From UTCFX2 sp963726375 (GTDB taxonomy: Bacteria > Chloroflexota > Anaerolineae > Anaerolineales > UBA4823): a stretch of DNA of 64,000 nucleotides. Position numbers and translations under genes: made by a program. How positions within the stretch are numbered: the stretch's first letter is position 1; each line of letters starts with the position of its first letter. The stretch covers positions 272,219 to 336,218 of the forward strand of contig CAVSCE010000014.1 of assembly GCA_963726375.1 (NCBI GenBank), given 5' to 3'. The notes under the pieces are model-generated. The model was not told the DNA's origin. It searched no databases and saw nothing but the letters and a program-made list of their open reading frames with translations. This document shows, piece after piece, positions 1 through 8,835 of the stretch.

Positions 1-117
1 GAGCAGATCACTGCTCTTACGCTGATCGGCGCGGCACTCACGCTGGCAGGGATTTATCTCGCCACACGCAGTGAGACGGGCAGCTCCACCCATAAAGCGA
101 AGGAAGAGGCTGGTTAA
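1..117 (+). CDS. C-terminal end of a DMT/EamA-type membrane transporter (partial)
   Basis: Only the last 38 codons are in the window, ending at TAA 115-117. The reading frame gives one hydrophobic helix (ITALTLIGAALTLAGIYLA) followed by a short charged, Ser/Thr-rich tail. This closely resembles the final helix and basic tail of EamA-family drug/metabolite transporters, which are ten-helix inner-membrane permeases. The substrate cannot be told. The downstream ftsK appears to have its own promoter, so the two need not be co-transcribed. Confidence 0.6.
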   Translation, partial: EQITALTLIGAALTLAGIYLATRSETGSSTHKAKEEAG

Positions 118-175
118 TGAGCGAAAGAGGTAAAAAGCCTTTTCGTGAACGCCAGATTCATAAAGACTCCTCAAT

Positions 176-183
176 GCTATAAT
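176..183 (+). promoter_or_regulatory. Extended -10 promoter placing ftsK on a leaderless transcript
   Basis: TGCTATAAT (TG-N-TATAAT) has its last T at 183, and the ftsK ATG is at 191. A start point 7-8 nt after the -10 falls on or next to the ATG. No Shine-Dalgarno sequence precedes the ATG. This is a sequence-based inference. Confidence 0.5.
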
Positions 184-190
184 CATTCTA

Positions 191-2440
191 ATGCCCAGCT
201 CTAAACCTTCCACGGCTCCAATTCCTGCGGATACACAGCCAGGTCATGCATCCGGATTCCTTGACTTCCTGGCCCGTTTTGAGCGCTACTGGCGTGATAT
301 TGCGGCGATCCTGCTGCTCGCCGTGGGCGTGATGACGGTGGTGGGACTTTTTCTGCCTGCCTGGGCAGGCGGATTGCTCGACTGGTGGAGTCAATTTTTA
401 AGGCTGTGGTTCGGATGGGGGGCGGTCTGGTTTGTGATTGGCTGCGGACTTCTCGGTTTATGGCTTCTTCGGCGAGATCCGAAACATACCAAGGTTGCTT
501 CAGTATTCTGGCAGCGGCTATTTGCGCTTGAAGCGGCTGCTTTCAGCTCTATGGCGCTGCTTGCCGTACTGGGCGGAATGGATCTGGTGCGGGCGGAATC
601 CGGGCTCGACGGCGGGAGAATTGGGTGGGGGCTGGCGACGATCATGCAGCTGCTTTTAGACCCCATCGGTCTATCCTCTCCTGTGATCACAGCCGTTTTT
701 TTTGCACTTGTTTTCATATTTTCATTGCTCGCGGGCGCAGGATGGCTGGCTCTGATCCGCCAATGGGCGAGAAGTCTGCCGGCCTCATCGTCCCCAAAGA
801 GCAGCGGGATGCTCGATCCGGGGCCAATCGTCAGCGAGGCGCCCCTTCTCAATGCAGACACATCAGCCTCTTCGACCGCAGCAGCCCACCGCAAGATCGC
901 TCTACCGCCACAATTTCGCAAGAGCTTCCATTTTGAACCCGATGAGCAGGCCGTTACAGAACCGCTTCCTCGGGATGACCGGCTGCCTGGCCTCGATCTT
1001 CTGGTTAATGAGCAGTTCAACCGGCCTGACGAGCGGAACATCAACCTGACCGCCGGGATGATCGAAAAAACCCTCTCGGAATTTGGCATTCCAGCGAAGG
1101 TCGTCGGCTTTCGCGTAGGTCCGACGGTAACCCAATTCGCCGTTGAACCGGGATATCTGGAAAAAGAGAAGAACGGCGAAAGCGATGCCGCCAGGCAGAA
1201 AGTCCGGGTTGCTCAGATCGCCGGTCTCAGCCGGGACCTGACACTGGCTCTCGCGGCGGAGCGCCTGCGAATTGAAGCCCCAGTCCCTGGGAGACCTTAT
1301 GTGGGAATTGAAGTGCCCAACGCGCGGTCGACGATCGTCCGCTTGCGGCCGCTGCTTGATTCAGAAAACTTCCATAAAACCAATTCTCCACTGGCAATCG
1401 CGCTCGGAAGGGATGTGTCCGGCCAGCCTTATATCGCCGACCTGGCTCGCATGCCCCACCTGCTGATTGCCGGTACAACCGGCTCGGGAAAATCGGTATG
1501 TATTGCAGCGCTCACCACTTGCCTGGTGATGAACAACACACCGGAGGACCTCCGCCTGGTGATGATTGATCCCAAGATGGTTGAGCTCGTGCGATTCAAC
1601 GGCTTGCCGCATCTCTACGGAAAAGTTGAGACGGAATTAGAAAGAATCCTGGGTGTACTGCGCTGGACGGTGGTTGAGATGGAAAGGCGCTATAAAGTGC
1701 TGGAGGCTTCCCGATCGCGCAATATTGACTCCTACAACCGGAAAATCCGTCGGCGCAGGGGCGAGCGTCCTATCCCGCACATCGTCGTGATGATCGACGA
1801 GCTGGCAGACCTGATGATGTCTGCGCCTGACCAGACAGAGCACAATCTTGTCCGCCTGGCACAGATGGCGCGCGCGACCGGCATCCACCTGGTTGTCGCG
1901 ACCCAGCGCCCGGGGACAGAGGTGGTTACCGGTCTGATCAAGGCAAATTTCCCGGCGAGAATTGCTTTCACGGTGGCTTCTTCAATCGATTCGCGGGTCA
2001 TATTAGATGTTAATGGAGCAGAAACCCTGCTCGGACGCGGCGACATGCTCTTTCTGCCTCCGGAAGCATCCGGTCCGGTCAGATTGCAAGGCGTCATGGT
2101 CAGCGATACCGAGGTAGAGAAAGCGATCACGTTCTGGCAGCGAAACTGGGTGGAACCTGCTCAAGAAGAAGCGGAAACACCACCCTGGGAGGGAACCATA
2201 GCTCAGGAGCTGATGCTCGCTGATCGGGACAACCTGGTGGAGCGTGCGATCGAAGTTGTCAAGAACAGCCAGCGGGCAAGCGCCTCACTTCTCCAGCGCC
2301 GTTTGCATATCGGCTACCCAAGGGCGGCTCGCCTGATCGATGAATTGGAAGATCTGGGCATGATTGGCCCAGCCGTTGGCGGCGGGCGAGAGCGCGAGGT
2401 GCTGGTCGAGAGAGATTCAGATGAGCTGGATGAACTTTAA
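191..2440 (+). CDS. ftsK: FtsK/SpoIIIE-family DNA translocase
   Basis: 749 residues. The protein pumps double-stranded DNA at the septum during chromosome segregation. Four hydrophobic segments lie at about 33-58, 72-95, 110-133 and 162-189 (FtsK 4TM domain). A polar linker follows, then the RecA-like motor. Walker A is GTTGSGKS at about 428-435 and the Walker B-type DELADL is near 533. The last ~65 residues resemble the FtsK gamma winged helix (SASLLQRRLHIGYPRAARL), which normally reads KOPS-like DNA motifs. The linker is short for the family, more SpoIIIE/SftA-like in size. The gene is intact, with none of the frame breaks seen in many neighbours. The ATG at 191 fits the -10 box at 178-183 if the message is leaderless. 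Confidence 0.96.
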   Translation: MPSSKPSTAPIPADTQPGHASGFLDFLARFERYWRDIAAILLLAVGVMTVVGLFLPAWAGGLLDWWSQFLRLWFGWGAVWFVIGCGLLGLWLLRRDPKHTKVASVFWQRLFALEAAAFSSMALLAVLGGMDLVRAESGLDGGRIGWGLATIMQLLLDPIGLSSPVITAVFFALVFIFSLLAGAGWLALIRQWARSLPASSSPKSSGMLDPGPIVSEAPLLNADTSASSTAAAHRKIALPPQFRKSFHFEPDEQAVTEPLPRDDRLPGLDLLVNEQFNRPDERNINLTAGMIEKTLSEFGIPAKVVGFRVGPTVTQFAVEPGYLEKEKNGESDAARQKVRVAQIAGLSRDLTLALAAERLRIEAPVPGRPYVGIEVPNARSTIVRLRPLLDSENFHKTNSPLAIALGRDVSGQPYIADLARMPHLLIAGTTGSGKSVCIAALTTCLVMNNTPEDLRLVMIDPKMVELVRFNGLPHLYGKVETELERILGVLRWTVVEMERRYKVLEASRSRNIDSYNRKIRRRRGERPIPHIVVMIDELADLMMSAPDQTEHNLVRLAQMARATGIHLVVATQRPGTEVVTGLIKANFPARIAFTVASSIDSRVILDVNGAETLLGRGDMLFLPPEASGPVRLQGVMVSDTEVEKAITFWQRNWVEPAQEEAETPPWEGTIAQELMLADRDNLVERAIEVVKNSQRASASLLQRRLHIGYPRAARLIDELEDLGMIGPAVGGGREREVLVERDSDELDEL

Positions 2441-2985
2441 ACGGGGGAAAGCAAGATGCGGATTTCCCATACGCCCGGTTCGACCATCTTCTTATCAAAC
2501 TGCAAACCGCTGTGCTGAACAAAGCTCAGCACAGGTTTATTTGAGGTGTGAACGTTTGCGACAAATGCCTTCAGGCCTTGTTCCTGGGCATATCGCGCCA
2601 GTCGGTGCATTGTGAGCTTCCCAAGTCCGCGCTTTTGATAATCATCCCGCACGACGACAGCCACTTCAGCCAGTCCAGTGGAGTGATCCCCGAGCACCCC
2701 ATAACGCGCAACACCGATGATCCTTTCTTCTCCTTCCTCCTGAATCGTGCCGACAATCGCCATCCGGTCTTGATAATCGACCTCTGCCAAAAAACGAGCC
2801 TGCTTGTCGCTCAGCCCTTTGGCTGCCGAAAGAAAGCGCATGTAAATTGTCTCTGGGGAGAGCATGGAGAAAGTTTGCTGGAGGCGCGGCGCATCGTCCG
2901 GGCGGATCGGGCGCAGATTAATCGGCGTGCCGTCCTTCAGGATCACTTCTTCGATGTATTCTTCAAGGTTGGACTGTTTATTCAT
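2437..2985 (-). CDS. GNAT-family N-acetyltransferase
   Basis: 182 residues from the ATG at 2985. The open frame extends to a TTG at 3024, but a consensus -10 (TATAAT, complement of 3008-3013) lies between the two, so the internal ATG (MNKQSN) is preferred. The acetyl-CoA loop QKRGLGKL matches the GNAT motif Q/RxxGxG/A. The N-terminal half (LRPIRPDDAPRLQ) is typical of Pat/YfiQ-like and RimI-like stand-alone enzymes. The acceptor substrate is unknown. The 3' end overlaps the convergent ftsK stop by 4 nt. The Shine-Dalgarno is weak. Confidence 0.85.
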   Translation of the reverse strand: MNKQSNLEEYIEEVILKDGTPINLRPIRPDDAPRLQQTFSMLSPETIYMRFLSAAKGLSDKQARFLAEVDYQDRMAIVGTIQEEGEERIIGVARYGVLGDHSTGLAEVAVVVRDDYQKRGLGKLTMHRLARYAQEQGLKAFVANVHTSNKPVLSFVQHSGLQFDKKMVEPGVWEIRILLSPV

Positions 2986-3152
2986 GAAGCCTGAAATCCA
3001 TTCCGATATTATACCTTGACCCAAACGATATCTTTTTTTCGAGAGGCGGAAAATTTTAAGAAAAGTAATTTGATCTGGCTGAGGAATTTTTCGGATGCCG
3101 GATTAGAATTATCCATGTGATCTGAGAAGGAAAAACCGGAGGTTCATTCACT

Positions 3153-3992
3153 ATGAAAGTAAAAACCATCGTCGAACGGCGGCCGCTTACGAGTTTCTTC
3201 TTGCTGGCGTACGGGATCACCTGGGGTGGGATTCTATGTTTGCTTGCCGTAAACGATTTTAATTTCGAGATCATGTCCCAGACTCGGAATGTGATGATCA
3301 TGTTCCTGCTGATGATCCTCGGACCGAGTATGAGCAGCCTTTTCTTACTGCGATACCTGCAAGGTCGGAGCGGATGGCGAGAATTATGGTCGCGGCAGAA
3401 AACCTGGAAGATTGGATTGGGTTGGTATGCAATTGGCCTGCTGACAGTTCCGGTCCTGGCGTCAGGAATATTCTCTTTCTTGAGCCTGGTCGTCAATCCT
3501 GTGTATGCAGCGCGCTTTCAGCCGGTTGGATTGGTGATCGGGCTGATCGCAGGTTTATTTGAGGAGATTGGCTGGACGGGTTTTGCAGTCCCACGTCTGC
3601 TGAAGAAGTATTCTGTATTCAAATCGGGTTTCATTTTAGGGATGATGTGGGCACTCTGGCACATGATGGCCGATTTTTCCGGAAATATTTCTACGATGGG
3701 GTGGGGATGGCTGGCATCTTTCTTGCTTTTCTGGCTGCTGCCGCTTTCCGCCTACCGCATTTTAATGACCTGGGTCTTCAGCAACACGAAGAGCCTGTTC
3801 CTGGCTCAGCTAATGCATGCGAGCTACACCGGCTGGTTGTTGACGTTGAGCCCGCAAACCTCGTTCAACCAGGGACTTGTCTGGCAGGTTATCCTGGCTG
3901 CGAGCCTGTGGGGGATTGTTGGGATTATCTCAATCTTGCTTGGTCGGGAGCAAGAGACGATATCGCGGTTTGAATTGATCATGACAATCTAA
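3153..3992 (+). CDS. CPBP-family intramembrane glutamic metalloprotease (CAAX/Abi type)
   Basis: 279 residues with about seven or eight hydrophobic segments. Family motif 1 is EEIGWTGF at about 136-143, where the usual EExxxR is EEIGWT, so the Arg is replaced by Thr. Motif 2 is WALWHMM near 166-172 with the conserved His. Motif 3 is LMHASYTGW near 220-228 with the second His. Such proteins (Rce1 relatives) cleave within the membrane; bacterial members act in self-immunity or envelope processing, but the substrate here is unknown. The gene is intact and convergent with the DoxX gene, whose stop lies 3 nt away. No bacteriocin-like gene was seen next to it. Confidence 0.88.
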   Translation: MKVKTIVERRPLTSFFLLAYGITWGGILCLLAVNDFNFEIMSQTRNVMIMFLLMILGPSMSSLFLLRYLQGRSGWRELWSRQKTWKIGLGWYAIGLLTVPVLASGIFSFLSLVVNPVYAARFQPVGLVIGLIAGLFEEIGWTGFAVPRLLKKYSVFKSGFILGMMWALWHMMADFSGNISTMGWGWLASFLLFWLLPLSAYRILMTWVFSNTKSLFLAQLMHASYTGWLLTLSPQTSFNQGLVWQVILAASLWGIVGIISILLGREQETISRFELIMTI

Positions 3993-3994
3993 GG

Positions 3995-4564
3995 TTATTC
4001 CTTGAGAAATATTCTGCCCGGACGCCAGGGTGTACCCAGCCATTGAAGCAGCCATCGGTCTAAACCCCACCAACCTGCGATCTTCCAGGCAAGAATAATC
4101 AAAATCGATAAGGTAAATAAAACAGGATTAATGCTCGCGCTTCCGGCCATCATGAAATTCCAGTTCATGAAGCCGCCCAGGAAAGCTGCGATCCCCGTAA
4201 ACGCGCCGAGGACCAGCGCGACACCAATCAGAATCTCTCCAGCGACAATCAGCTTCGAGAACCAGGTGTAGCTGCCGCTATCTAACAGGGCTTGAAGGAA
4301 TGCCCGATACCAATCAAACGCAATGGCCGGACGAGCCGGTGGTTCAGGGATTGCCACCGCTCGCAGCCAAAAAGCTTGCAAGGCCTCCCCTGTTCCCACC
4401 CATCCAGGATTGCTCAGTTTTCCCCAACCGGATGTGAGCCAGGTATACCCGACATAAACACGCATGATCAGCCAAAGCCATGCCCAACGAGTATTCCCAA
4501 ATAAGTTGGCGAACGCGGGGGGGTCAGTAATTGTAATACTTTTCTGCCAGGACTGAGTTGCCAT
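3995..4564 (-). CDS. DoxX/DoxD-like membrane protein (TQO small-subunit type)
   Basis: 189 residues from the ATG at 4564, preceded by an AGGAGG ribosome site. The longer open frame to 4624 runs into the promoter and is rejected. The protein has four hydrophobic segments. WLWLIMRVYVGYTWLTSGWGKL near the N terminus and GWWGLDRWLL near the C terminus are typical of DoxX-family proteins related to the small subunit of thiosulfate:quinone oxidoreductase. No large DoxA-like subunit or sulfur gene is nearby, so a redox or envelope role is only inferred. Expression may be controlled through the AT-rich inverted repeat over its promoter. Confidence 0.85.
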   Translation of the reverse strand: MATQSWQKSITITDPPAFANLFGNTRWAWLWLIMRVYVGYTWLTSGWGKLSNPGWVGTGEALQAFWLRAVAIPEPPARPAIAFDWYRAFLQALLDSGSYTWFSKLIVAGEILIGVALVLGAFTGIAAFLGGFMNWNFMMAGSASINPVLFTLSILIILAWKIAGWWGLDRWLLQWLGTPWRPGRIFLKE

Positions 4565-4580
4565 GATTCCTCCTATATAT

Positions 4581-4624
4581 GGATATATTATATCTATTAT
4601 ATCCTGATATATCGATTGCGTCAA
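4581..4624 (-). promoter_or_regulatory. Promoter of the DoxX gene with an overlapping inverted-repeat operator
   Basis: Reading the minus strand, -35 TTGACG (4619-4624) and -10 TATAAT (4596-4601) are separated by 17 nt. An inverted repeat GGATATA-N10-TATATCC (4581-4604) covers the -10 and the expected start point, and more GATATAT units flank it. That is the position expected for a repressor site. The regulator is not obvious nearby. Confidence 0.6.
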
Positions 4625-4706
4625 TCATGGCTGACATTAAGAGATGAGAAGAATTCAATAAATACTTAAATCAGGAGGAGAACAAAAGGAAGCGATTTAT
4701 ACATTC

Positions 4707-5108
4707 CCAGGCCGGTCTATAAGCCGCATTCTGTAAGGCAGGTCCGGTCAAAGACCGATGCTGCCCCGGCGATCATCTATCTTGGCTGGACGTCTCCGCC
4801 CGGCTCGTGCGGCCTACCCGGGACTGACCGAGGCGAGCAGCCTCGGTGGGCATGCGCCCAATCGTCCCTGTTTGGCCTTGCTCCCGATGGGGGTTGCCTG
4901 GCCGCCTCTGTTGCCAGAGACGCCGGTGGTCTCTTACACCACCTTTTCACCCTTGCTGGCGTACTGCCAGCGATATGTCTCTGTGGCCCGATCCGGCAGG
5001 TAATCGATCCCCGCCCCGGGTGTTACCCGGCATCGCGCTCTTTGGAGTGCGGACTTTCCTCTACAAATCTGCTTGCGCAGCCCTGCAGCAATCGCCCGAC
5101 CGACCTGG
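4707..5108 (-). ncRNA. rnpB: RNase P RNA, bacterial type A
   Basis: The minus strand carries the universal RNase P blocks in order: GAGGAAAGTCCGCACTCC near the 5' end, AGGGTGAAAAGGTGGTGTAA in the P8-P9 region, AGATAGATGATCGCC, and ACAGAATGCGGCTTATAG near the 3' end. The ends pair as helix P1: 5098-5108 with 4707-4717 (11 bp including one G-U). At about 402 nt this is a normal type A RNA. It is the catalytic RNA that matures tRNA 5' ends. Small open frames across this stretch are chance. Confidence 0.97.
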
Positions 5109-5115
5109 TAAGACC

Positions 5116-5144
5116 ATCATACTATTCTTCGAAACAATCGTCAA
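5116..5144 (-). promoter_or_regulatory. Promoter of rnpB
   Basis: On the minus strand -35 TTGACG (5139-5144) and -10 TATGAT (5116-5121) are 17 nt apart. The predicted start (~5109) coincides with the start of helix P1, which independently supports both calls. Confidence 0.7.
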
Positions 5145-5247
5145 TCGAACGGGGCGGCAAAGACCCGAGTACGAAGCGAGCACCAGCTCGTTTGGGATCG
5201 CCTTCGAGGTATAATCCACTCCTGACCCGGATTTCAGGAGTAAACGA

Positions 5248-7288
5248 ATGGATTTCGAACTGCATGCTCCCTACCAACCAACTGGCGACCAGCCAGAAGC
5301 AATCCGCCAGCTAGTCGACGGTATCGATAAAGGATATCATGACCAGGTGTTGCTTGGAGCGACCGGCACCGGGAAGACCTTCGCGATCGCCTCACTGATC
5401 GAGCAAGTCCAGAAGCCGGCATTGGTGATGGCGCACAATAAAACGCTGGCCGCCCAGCTTTATGCCGAATTCAAAGAGTTCTTTCCGAATAACGCAGTCG
5501 AATATTTTGTATCTTATTACGATTATTACCAGCCGGAAGCTTATGTGCCCAGGCATGACCTTTATATTGAAAAAGAATCGGACATTAATGAAGAAATCGA
5601 GAGACTTCGCCTCGCTGCCACGACTGCATTAATCTCAAGGCGGGATGTGGTCATTGTTGCATCTGTCTCATGCATTTACGGCATCGGCAATCCGGAAGCC
5701 TATGGCAGGGTCGTTATCAATCTCGAAAGCGGAAATGTCTATCGACGGAATGCGCTTCTGCGGCAGCTGATCGAAGGTCATTATGAACGCAACGACCTGG
5801 ACTTGCGACCGGGGACCTTCCGGGTGCGCGGCGACAGCCTGGATGTGCTGCCTGCGTACCAGGATAAGCTTGGCTTCCGGATTACATTTTTCGGCGATGA
5901 AGTTGAGCGGATCATCGAATTTGACAGCATTACTGGAGAGCTTCGTCGGGAACTTAAAACGGCGGCGATTTATCCAGCCCGGCATTTCATCACTGATGAA
6001 GACAAGCTAAAACAGGCGATCTGTGATATCGAAGATGAGCTCTCTCAGCAGCTTGCCAGATTCCGGTCCGAACAAAAACTGCTTGAAGCACAACGCCTGG
6101 AGAGCCGAACAAGCTACGATCTTGAGATGCTTCGTGAAGTAGGTTACTGCGCGGGGATCGAAAATTACTCGCGGCACATGGATCAACGCCAGGAAGGATC
6201 CGCGCCCTGGACGATGATGGACTACCTGCCCAGCGATTATCTGCTTGTGATTGACGAATCGCATATGACTGTCCCCCAGATTCGTGGGATGTACAACGGG
6301 GATCGTTCTCGCAAGAAGACCCTGGTGGAATATGGTTTTCGCCTGCCGTCTGCAATGGACAACCGCCCGCTGACATTTGATGAGTTTGAGATCCCGGATG
6401 GGTTATGCGATTTACACCTCGGCGACACCCGGTCCATACGAGCTGGAGCGCGCCGACCAGGTCGTCGAACAAATCATCCGCCCGACCGGATTGGTTGACC
6501 CGGAAGTTGAAGTCCGACCCATCGAAGGTCAGGTTGATGACCTGATAAAAGAAATCCGCCTGCGAGTTGAAAAAAGCCAAAGGGTGCTTGTGACTACGCT
6601 GACAAAGCGGATGGCAGAAAAACTGTCCGACTACCTGATGGAGCTTGGGATCAAGGTACATTATCTGCATTCGGAGATCGACACACTGGAGCGGATTGGG
6701 ATTTTGCGAGATTTACGCCTGGGTGTGTTTGACGTTATTGTTGGCATCAACCTGCTCAGAGAGGGCCTGGACCTGCCGGAAGTTTCGCTGGTCGCGATTC
6801 TGGATGCAGACAAGGAAGGTTTTTTGCGCTCGGATACAGCGCTGATCCAGACGATCGGGCGGGCAGCGCGCCACGTGGAAGGTCGGGTGATCATGTACGC
6901 TGATAAATATACCGACTCAATGCGGCGTGCGATTGATGAGACCAACCGCCGGCGGGCGAAACAGGTCGCTTATAACGAGGCGCACGGAATTCAACCCGTT
7001 GGGATTTTCAAGGCAGTCCGCGACCTGACTGATCAGCTTTCGGTCAAAGCGGTTGCAGAACCACGAGGCGATTACCGCGTTCGAGGCGAGAGCCGGATGC
7101 CCAAGCTCGAGCTGCGGCAGATCGCTGCCGAGCTGGAAAAGCAGATGAAAGAGGCCGCGAAGAACCTGGAATTCGAAAAAGCTGCCGCGCTGCGGGATGA
7201 GATGTATCAAATGCGCGCCCTGCTGGCTGAAGAAAGCAGCCTCAAACCGTGGGAGAAGATCCGTTTATTGTCCGGAGAAGAGCAGTAG
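5248..7288 (+). CDS. uvrB: UvrABC excinuclease subunit B, one frameshift
   Basis: The damage-verifying helicase of nucleotide excision repair, which receives the lesion from UvrA and recruits UvrC. Walker A GATGTGKT is near residue 38, the YYDYYQPEAYVP beta-hairpin region near 92, then DESH, SATPGPYE and motif VI-like QTIGRAARH. The C-terminal UVR domain (LEFEKAAALRDEM) binds UvrC. The frame breaks at the CCC run 6393-6395. Reading CC there joins EFEIRMGYAIYTSATPG and gives 679 aa, normal for UvrB. ATG 5248 follows CAGGAG, and TATAAT lies at about 5210. The break is probably a sequencing error. Confidence 0.95.
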
Positions 7289-7337
7289 ATCGATTTTTGA
7301 TCCAGGAAAGGCCGAATCTTCATCGGACCTTCGATCC

Positions 7338-7372
7338 TTCTTCACAACTTCTTCACAATTTCGGGTTATGAT
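7338..7372 (+). promoter_or_regulatory. Tandem 11-bp direct repeats at the -35 position before the DUF2680 gene
   Basis: TTCTTCACAAC (7338-7348) is followed immediately by TTCTTCACAAT (7349-7359), and TATGAT (7367-7372) can serve as -10. Eleven-base head-to-tail spacing on the -35 side is the classic layout for OmpR/PhoB-family activators. An OmpR-family regulator is encoded about 800 bp downstream. Confidence 0.55.
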
Positions 7373-7438
7373 CTGGACAGTTCGCAAGAACAGACGTTTT
7401 TAGTCAAGAAAAATAAGATCTCTAGTATAGGAGAGTAT

Positions 7439-7942
7439 ATGATGAAGACAAAAATTCTAATTGGTGCGCTGGTTATCATCCTTGCTGCCGGGTTCGGTCT
7501 TGCAGGGGTCGCTTATGCCCAAACTCCGAATCCATCCACCCCTCAAACACCCTATGGTCCTGGAATGATGGGACCTGGGAAAATGGGTCGCGGGATGTTC
7601 GGCATGCGGTCAGCCAGTGGTTTTGGTCCGATGCACGAGTACATGGAAAAAGCCCTGGCAAAAGCCATGGGTGTTACTGAAGAAGAATTAGAAGCTGCGT
7701 TCTCTGAGGGCAAGACGATGTGGCAGTTCGCCGAAGAGAAGGGTTTGAGCGCTGAAGAGTTCCAGACTGTGATGGTAGAAGCCCGCAAGACGGCGATCTC
7801 CGAGATGGTCACAGCTGGTGTAATCACGCAGGCGCAGGCGGAGTGGATGCTCAACCGGATGGAAAATCGGCTGGAGCAGGGTGGTTTTGGAAATTGTCCG
7901 GGAATGGGCGGCTTTGGTCGGGCGCGGCGGCCGCTGGAGTAA
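7439..7942 (+). CDS. Secreted Met/Gly-rich DUF2680-like protein
   Basis: 167 residues with a signal peptide (hydrophobic 6-26, cleavage after AYA). A Gly/Met-rich segment follows (YGPGMMGPGKMGRGMFGMR, then GPMHEYM). The helical core AKAMGVTEEELEAAFSEG and the following stretch look like DUF2680/YckD-type periplasmic proteins, and the C terminus is Gly-rich with one Cys. The first of two consecutive ATGs has TAGGAG upstream. The Met clusters suggest copper or silver binding or a Spy/CpxP-like envelope role, but this is inference. The next genes encode a two-component system whose sensor loop is also Met/Gly-rich, so a shared stimulus is plausible. Confidence 0.8.
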   Translation: MMKTKILIGALVIILAAGFGLAGVAYAQTPNPSTPQTPYGPGMMGPGKMGRGMFGMRSASGFGPMHEYMEKALAKAMGVTEEELEAAFSEGKTMWQFAEEKGLSAEEFQTVMVEARKTAISEMVTAGVITQAQAEWMLNRMENRLEQGGFGNCPGMGGFGRARRPLE

Positions 7943-8012
7943 CCCTGGAGCTCCACCAACCCAAAACCCAACATCTTACGGTTTATAGTGGTTTGTGAAA
8001 AGTAGTTGTGAT

Positions 8013-8042
8013 GCCGAACCCCTGCTGGGGTTCGGCCTTTTT
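8013..8042 (+). terminator. Rho-independent terminator after the DUF2680 gene
   Basis: GCCGAACCCC-TGCT-GGGGTTCGGC is a perfect 10-bp stem followed by CTTTTT. It separates the secreted protein from the response regulator, which has its own TATAAT at 8103-8108. Confidence 0.9.
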
Positions 8043-8141
8043 AACCAGCATATTTATGAAGGGTCGGGATGATCCCTGAATGCTGAGAAATTCTTCAAAG
8101 AGTATAATTAAACTAAGCTGGATCCATGGGATGGGTCATTC

Positions 8142-8829
8142 ATGTCGACGATTTTGATCATAGAAGACGAGCCAGAACTGGTAAAAGTGCTGCGCTCTTA
8201 TTTGGAAAATGCCGGTTTTGTGGTGCTGTCAGCAGGCCGCGGCGACAGCGGTCTCTCAATTTGGGAGCATAAACGCCCTGACCTGGTGCTGCTGGATTTG
8301 AATTTGCCGGGGTATGGACGGCCTGGATGTCGCCCGCGAGATTCGACGCAAGTCAAGCACACCGATCATTATGCTGACTGCCCGGGTCGAAGAATCGGAC
8401 CAGCTGATCGGGCTTGAGCTGGGCGCGGACGATTACATCACCAAGCCGTTTTCGCCAAAGCTGGTAGTCGCCAGGGTGCGGGCGCTGCTCAGGCGCAGCG
8501 CTGCCACCCCGCTTGCTCCTGCAGTGCTGCGGATCAGCGACCTGGTAATCGACCTGGAAGGCCATACCGTGCAGCGGGGCGGCGACTTATTAGACCTCAC
8601 CCCCACCGAGTTCAACCTGCTCTCAGCACTCGCTGCTCAGCCTGGAAGGGCATTCAGCCAACTCCAGCTGCTTGAGGCAGCTCAGGGGACAGCATTTGAA
8701 GGTTACGAGCGCACGATCGACGCACATATCAAGAACCTACGCGCAAAGCTGGAACCTGATCCGAAGAATCCGCAGTATATCGAGACCATTTTTGGGGTGG
8801 GATACCGTTTCATCCGCCCGGCAGGATAG
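8142..8829 (+). CDS. OmpR/PhoB-family response regulator, one frameshift
   Basis: Receiver domain with acidic residues EDE near the N terminus, phospho-acceptor Asp in LVLLDLNLPG and Lys in DDYITKPF. A C-terminal winged-helix DNA-binding domain ends ETIFGVGYRFIRPAG. The frame breaks at GGGG 8309-8312. Reading GGG gives LPGMDGLDVAREI and 228 aa, normal for the family. It lies 6 nt before a histidine kinase and forms a pair with it. The tandem repeats at 7338-7359 are a candidate target. The break is likely technical. Confidence 0.93.
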
Positions 8830-8835
8830 ATAGAA

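Noticed and set aside
4758..5314. Open frames across the RNase P RNA gene
   Set aside because: The sequence is fully explained by rnpB; these frames are by-products of its composition.
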